Source: Gammaproteobacteria bacterium
Lineage (GTDB): Bacteria; Pseudomonadota; Gammaproteobacteria; GCF-002020875
Direction of reading: 5' to 3'
Length of the DNA: 6,613 bases
Assembly (NCBI GenBank): GCA_018671205.1
Contig: JABHIC010000076.1
Coordinates: forward strand, 1 to 6,613
Shown: positions 4,886 through 6,613 of the stretch, in pieces
Layout: every line of letters begins with the position of its first letter
Numbering within the stretch: the stretch's first letter is position 1
Program-made: the position numbers and the translations under genes
Notes under the pieces: generated by a model
Seen by the model: the letters and a program-made list of their open reading frames with translations, nothing else
Told to the model about the DNA's origin: nothing
The model's database searches: none

Positions 4886-6301
4886 ATGTTTGGAATCCGC
4901 ATTAAGATCTGGCACAAACTCTTTATCGCCATTGTATTGGTGATGATGGTTGTGCTGGCTATCAATCTTGGGTTGTCACGTATCGGCTTCCAGCAAGGTT
5001 TTTCGCAATACATTGAGGAGGTAAAGCTGAAACGTCTAGATGGTTTGCGTCTGGAGTTGAGCCGGCTATACCAACAGAACCAGGGGTGGGATTTTCTACT
5101 GCTGGACCGTAAACAGTGGCATGAACTGCTGCTTGAGGCGAAGTTAATTCCTCCCCGCCCCCCCCATCGAGGTGGACCAGGATTCAGGGGTGCTCCCCCC
5201 TGGCCTCCCCCCCCAGACGCTCCCCCTCGAAGGAGGATTGGTCTTCTCGATGCTGAGCAACACCCCATTATCGGACCTCCCCCCAGTAAACGGTTACGCC
5301 AGCTTGATATCAAGCTGGATGGGGTAGCCGTGGGTTACCTTACCGTTGACCTCTTTCGGCCCAACCGTACCCACCTGGAGCGCCGTTTTGCCCATCAGCA
5401 GATGGAGAATCTGCTGATAACAGCGGTAATTTCTCTGCTGGTTGCAATTGTGGCAGCACTGCTGCTGGCGCGTCTGTTCAACCGCCCCATTACCAAACTG
5501 GCAGAGATAGCGCGCCAGCTGACTGAAGGTAAATTTGAGAGTCGTGTACGGATCAATGGCCAGGATGAATTTTGTGAACTGGCCGCAGACCTGAACCACC
5601 TTGCTGAGGTGCTGGAGCAGAATCAGTCCGCACGTCGTCGCTGGATCGCAGATATCTCGCATGAGTTGCGCACCCCACTGACCGTGCTTCGGGGAGAGTT
5701 AGAGGCGCTGGAGGATGGTGTACGCCCGATCAACCGGGATTCGGTGCAGTCACTGTCGCGGGAGGTAAAACAGCTCAAGCGTCTGGTAGATGACCTCTAC
5801 CAGCTCTCCTTGTCAGATCAAGGGTCACTGAGTTATGAGAAGGGGTGGATTGAGCCTGTAGCGCTGCTCAAGGGGGTTACTGCAGGATTTGAACACTCCC
5901 TACAACAGAAGCAGCTGCTACTGACCATGACGTGTGATGATGAACCGCCACGCCTGTTTGCAGACGCTCAGCGTCTGACTCAGCTTTTTACCAACCTGAT
6001 GGAGAATAGTCAGCGCTATACCGATGAGGGGGGTGAGGTAAAAGTGTGGTGTGAGAGCAGAGATCATTGCTGGCAATTCCACATCGAGGACTCCCCACCC
6101 GGGGTGAAAGAGGATCAGATCGGACGCCTCTTTGAGCGTCTCTATCGAGTAGAGGGGTCACGCAACCGTGCACATGGTGGGTCGGGCCTGGGCCTCTCCA
6201 TTGCACGCAGTATTGCCGAAGGGCACGGTGCAACACTCTCTGCACAACCCTCATCATTAGGTGGGGTCTGGGTCACCCTAAAATTTCCACTGGAGAAGTA
6301 A
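4886..6301 (+). CDS. baeS: Envelope-stress sensor histidine kinase BaeS
   Basis: Inner-membrane sensor kinase of the BaeSR system, 471 aa (E. coli BaeS is very similar in size). TM1 spans about 12-30 and the periplasmic sensor about 31-175. TM2 spans about 176-197, followed by HAMP (198-250) with the family's FNRPITKLAEIA start. The DHp domain has ADISHELRTPLTVLRGELEALEDGVR (the first residues at 255), with phosphoacceptor H259. The ATPase domain has N-box NLMENSQRYT (370-379), DSPPGV (402-407), LFERLYRVEGSRNRA (415-429) and GGSGLGLSI (431-439). The DHp and ATPase blocks read almost like E. coli BaeS. The periplasmic loop contains a long Pro/Gly/Arg-rich stretch (88-133), larger than the Pro-rich segment I recall in E. 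coli, encoded by several C-runs including two C8 tracts. The start matches the family N-terminus but lacks a good ribosome-binding site. baeR follows after 4 nt. Confidence 0.94.
   Translation: MFGIRIKIWHKLFIAIVLVMMVVLAINLGLSRIGFQQGFSQYIEEVKLKRLDGLRLELSRLYQQNQGWDFLLLDRKQWHELLLEAKLIPPRPPHRGGPGFRGAPPWPPPPDAPPRRRIGLLDAEQHPIIGPPPSKRLRQLDIKLDGVAVGYLTVDLFRPNRTHLERRFAHQQMENLLITAVISLLVAIVAALLLARLFNRPITKLAEIARQLTEGKFESRVRINGQDEFCELAADLNHLAEVLEQNQSARRRWIADISHELRTPLTVLRGELEALEDGVRPINRDSVQSLSREVKQLKRLVDDLYQLSLSDQGSLSYEKGWIEPVALLKGVTAGFEHSLQQKQLLLTMTCDDEPPRLFADAQRLTQLFTNLMENSQRYTDEGGEVKVWCESRDHCWQFHIEDSPPGVKEDQIGRLFERLYRVEGSRNRAHGGSGLGLSIARSIAEGHGATLSAQPSSLGGVWVTLKFPLEK
5158..5284 (+). repeat. Cluster of poly-C tracts in the baeS sensor-loop coding region
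   Basis: Runs of C lie at 5158-5165 (8), 5195-5200 (6), 5207-5214 (8), 5222-5226 (5) and 5279-5284 (6), encoding proline-rich residues 91-133 of the periplasmic loop. Other parts of baeS show no such runs. They reflect proline codons of the CCC type. Tracts of eight can also slip during replication, which would shift the frame before the kinase domain. Confidence 0.8.
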
Positions 6302-6305
6302 TTCG

Positions 6306-6613
6306 ATGACAGAGAAACAGATTTTGGTGGTTGAGGACGAGGAGAAAATCGCTCAACTATTACAAGATTACCTCAATAATAGTGGCTACCAGAGTCACTG
6401 GATTGCCCACGGAGATGAGGTGGTGGAGTGGGTGTGTCAACAACAGCCCGATCTGATTCTGCTGGACCTGATGCTTCCCGGCAAGGATGGTATAGAGATC
6501 TGTCGTGCACTTCGCACTTTCACTCAGGTTCCAATCATTATGGTGACCGCACGAGTGGAGGAGATCGACCGTATTTTGGGGTTAGAGATCGGTGCCAATG
6601 ACTACATCTGTAA
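6306..6613 (+). CDS. baeR: Response regulator BaeR, N-terminal part, cut by window end
   Basis: Receiver domain of an OmpR-family transcription factor. The first 102 codons are present; the DNA-binding winged helix lies beyond the window. Receiver landmarks are ILVVEDEEK (6-14) with acidic D11, phosphoacceptor D54 in LILLDLMLPGKDG (50-62), T81 in IIMVTAR (77-83), and the run VEEIDRILGLEIGANDYIC (84-102), where a lysine codon is expected next. The ICRALRTF and EEIDRxLGLEIGA-DYIC wording is specific to BaeR among OmpR-type regulators, apart from N98 where E. coli has D. GGAGAAG (6292-6298), at the end of baeS, serves as ribosome-binding site. With only 4 nt between the genes, translation is probably coupled. 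BaeR is expected to activate its own operon and the divergent Spy-like gene. Confidence 0.95.
   Translation, partial: MTEKQILVVEDEEKIAQLLQDYLNNSGYQSHWIAHGDEVVEWVCQQQPDLILLDLMLPGKDGIEICRALRTFTQVPIIMVTARVEEIDRILGLEIGANDYIC

Noticed and set aside
4831..5313. 160-codon open frame antisense to the start of baeS
   Set aside because: It is a low-complexity shadow of the Pro-rich coding region, with Gly/Ser-biased composition; baeS is unambiguous on the other strand.

Overview
The window looks like chromosomal DNA of a gammaproteobacterium. The evidence is a class A RNase P RNA next to rsmI, the conserved rsmI-yraN-dolP neighbourhood, and a two-component system whose proteins read as close homologues of enterobacterial BaeS and BaeR. 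Base composition is moderate (about half G+C) and looks even throughout. I see no insertion sequence, phage gene, CRISPR array, tRNA or recombination site. Genus cannot be told from this sequence.

Left part (1-2186), housekeeping: the 5' half of rnpB (minus strand, cut by the window edge) lies just behind rsmI (minus strand, 16S rRNA 2'-O-methyltransferase). rsmI diverges over only 37 bp from yraN (plus strand, UPF0102). After a 169-bp gap comes a lipoprotein with two BON domains, the DolP/YraP type. Enterobacteria keep lpoA and diaA inside this cluster. Neither is present here.

Middle (2299-3681): one GlcD/D-lactate-dehydrogenase-type FAD-dependent 2-hydroxyacid oxidoreductase (plus strand). 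It stands alone, without glcE/glcF-like partners in view. It converges on the next gene, with a small hairpin between them.

Right part (3769-6613), an envelope-stress module: a small exported Spy/CpxP-like protein (minus strand) diverges from a probable operon of an uncharacterised 155-aa protein, baeS (sensor kinase) and baeR (response regulator, cut by the window edge). The 222-bp divergent region holds a near-perfect 13-bp inverted repeat. Each arm contains TTTCTCCA, resembling the known E. coli BaeR box, and each arm points toward one of the two flanking genes. The simplest reading is an autoregulated Bae module: BaeS senses envelope damage, and BaeR activates both the periplasmic chaperone-like gene and its own operon, including the unknown first gene. 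This module is the most interesting part of the window. Its individual families are mostly known, and I see no wholly new system.
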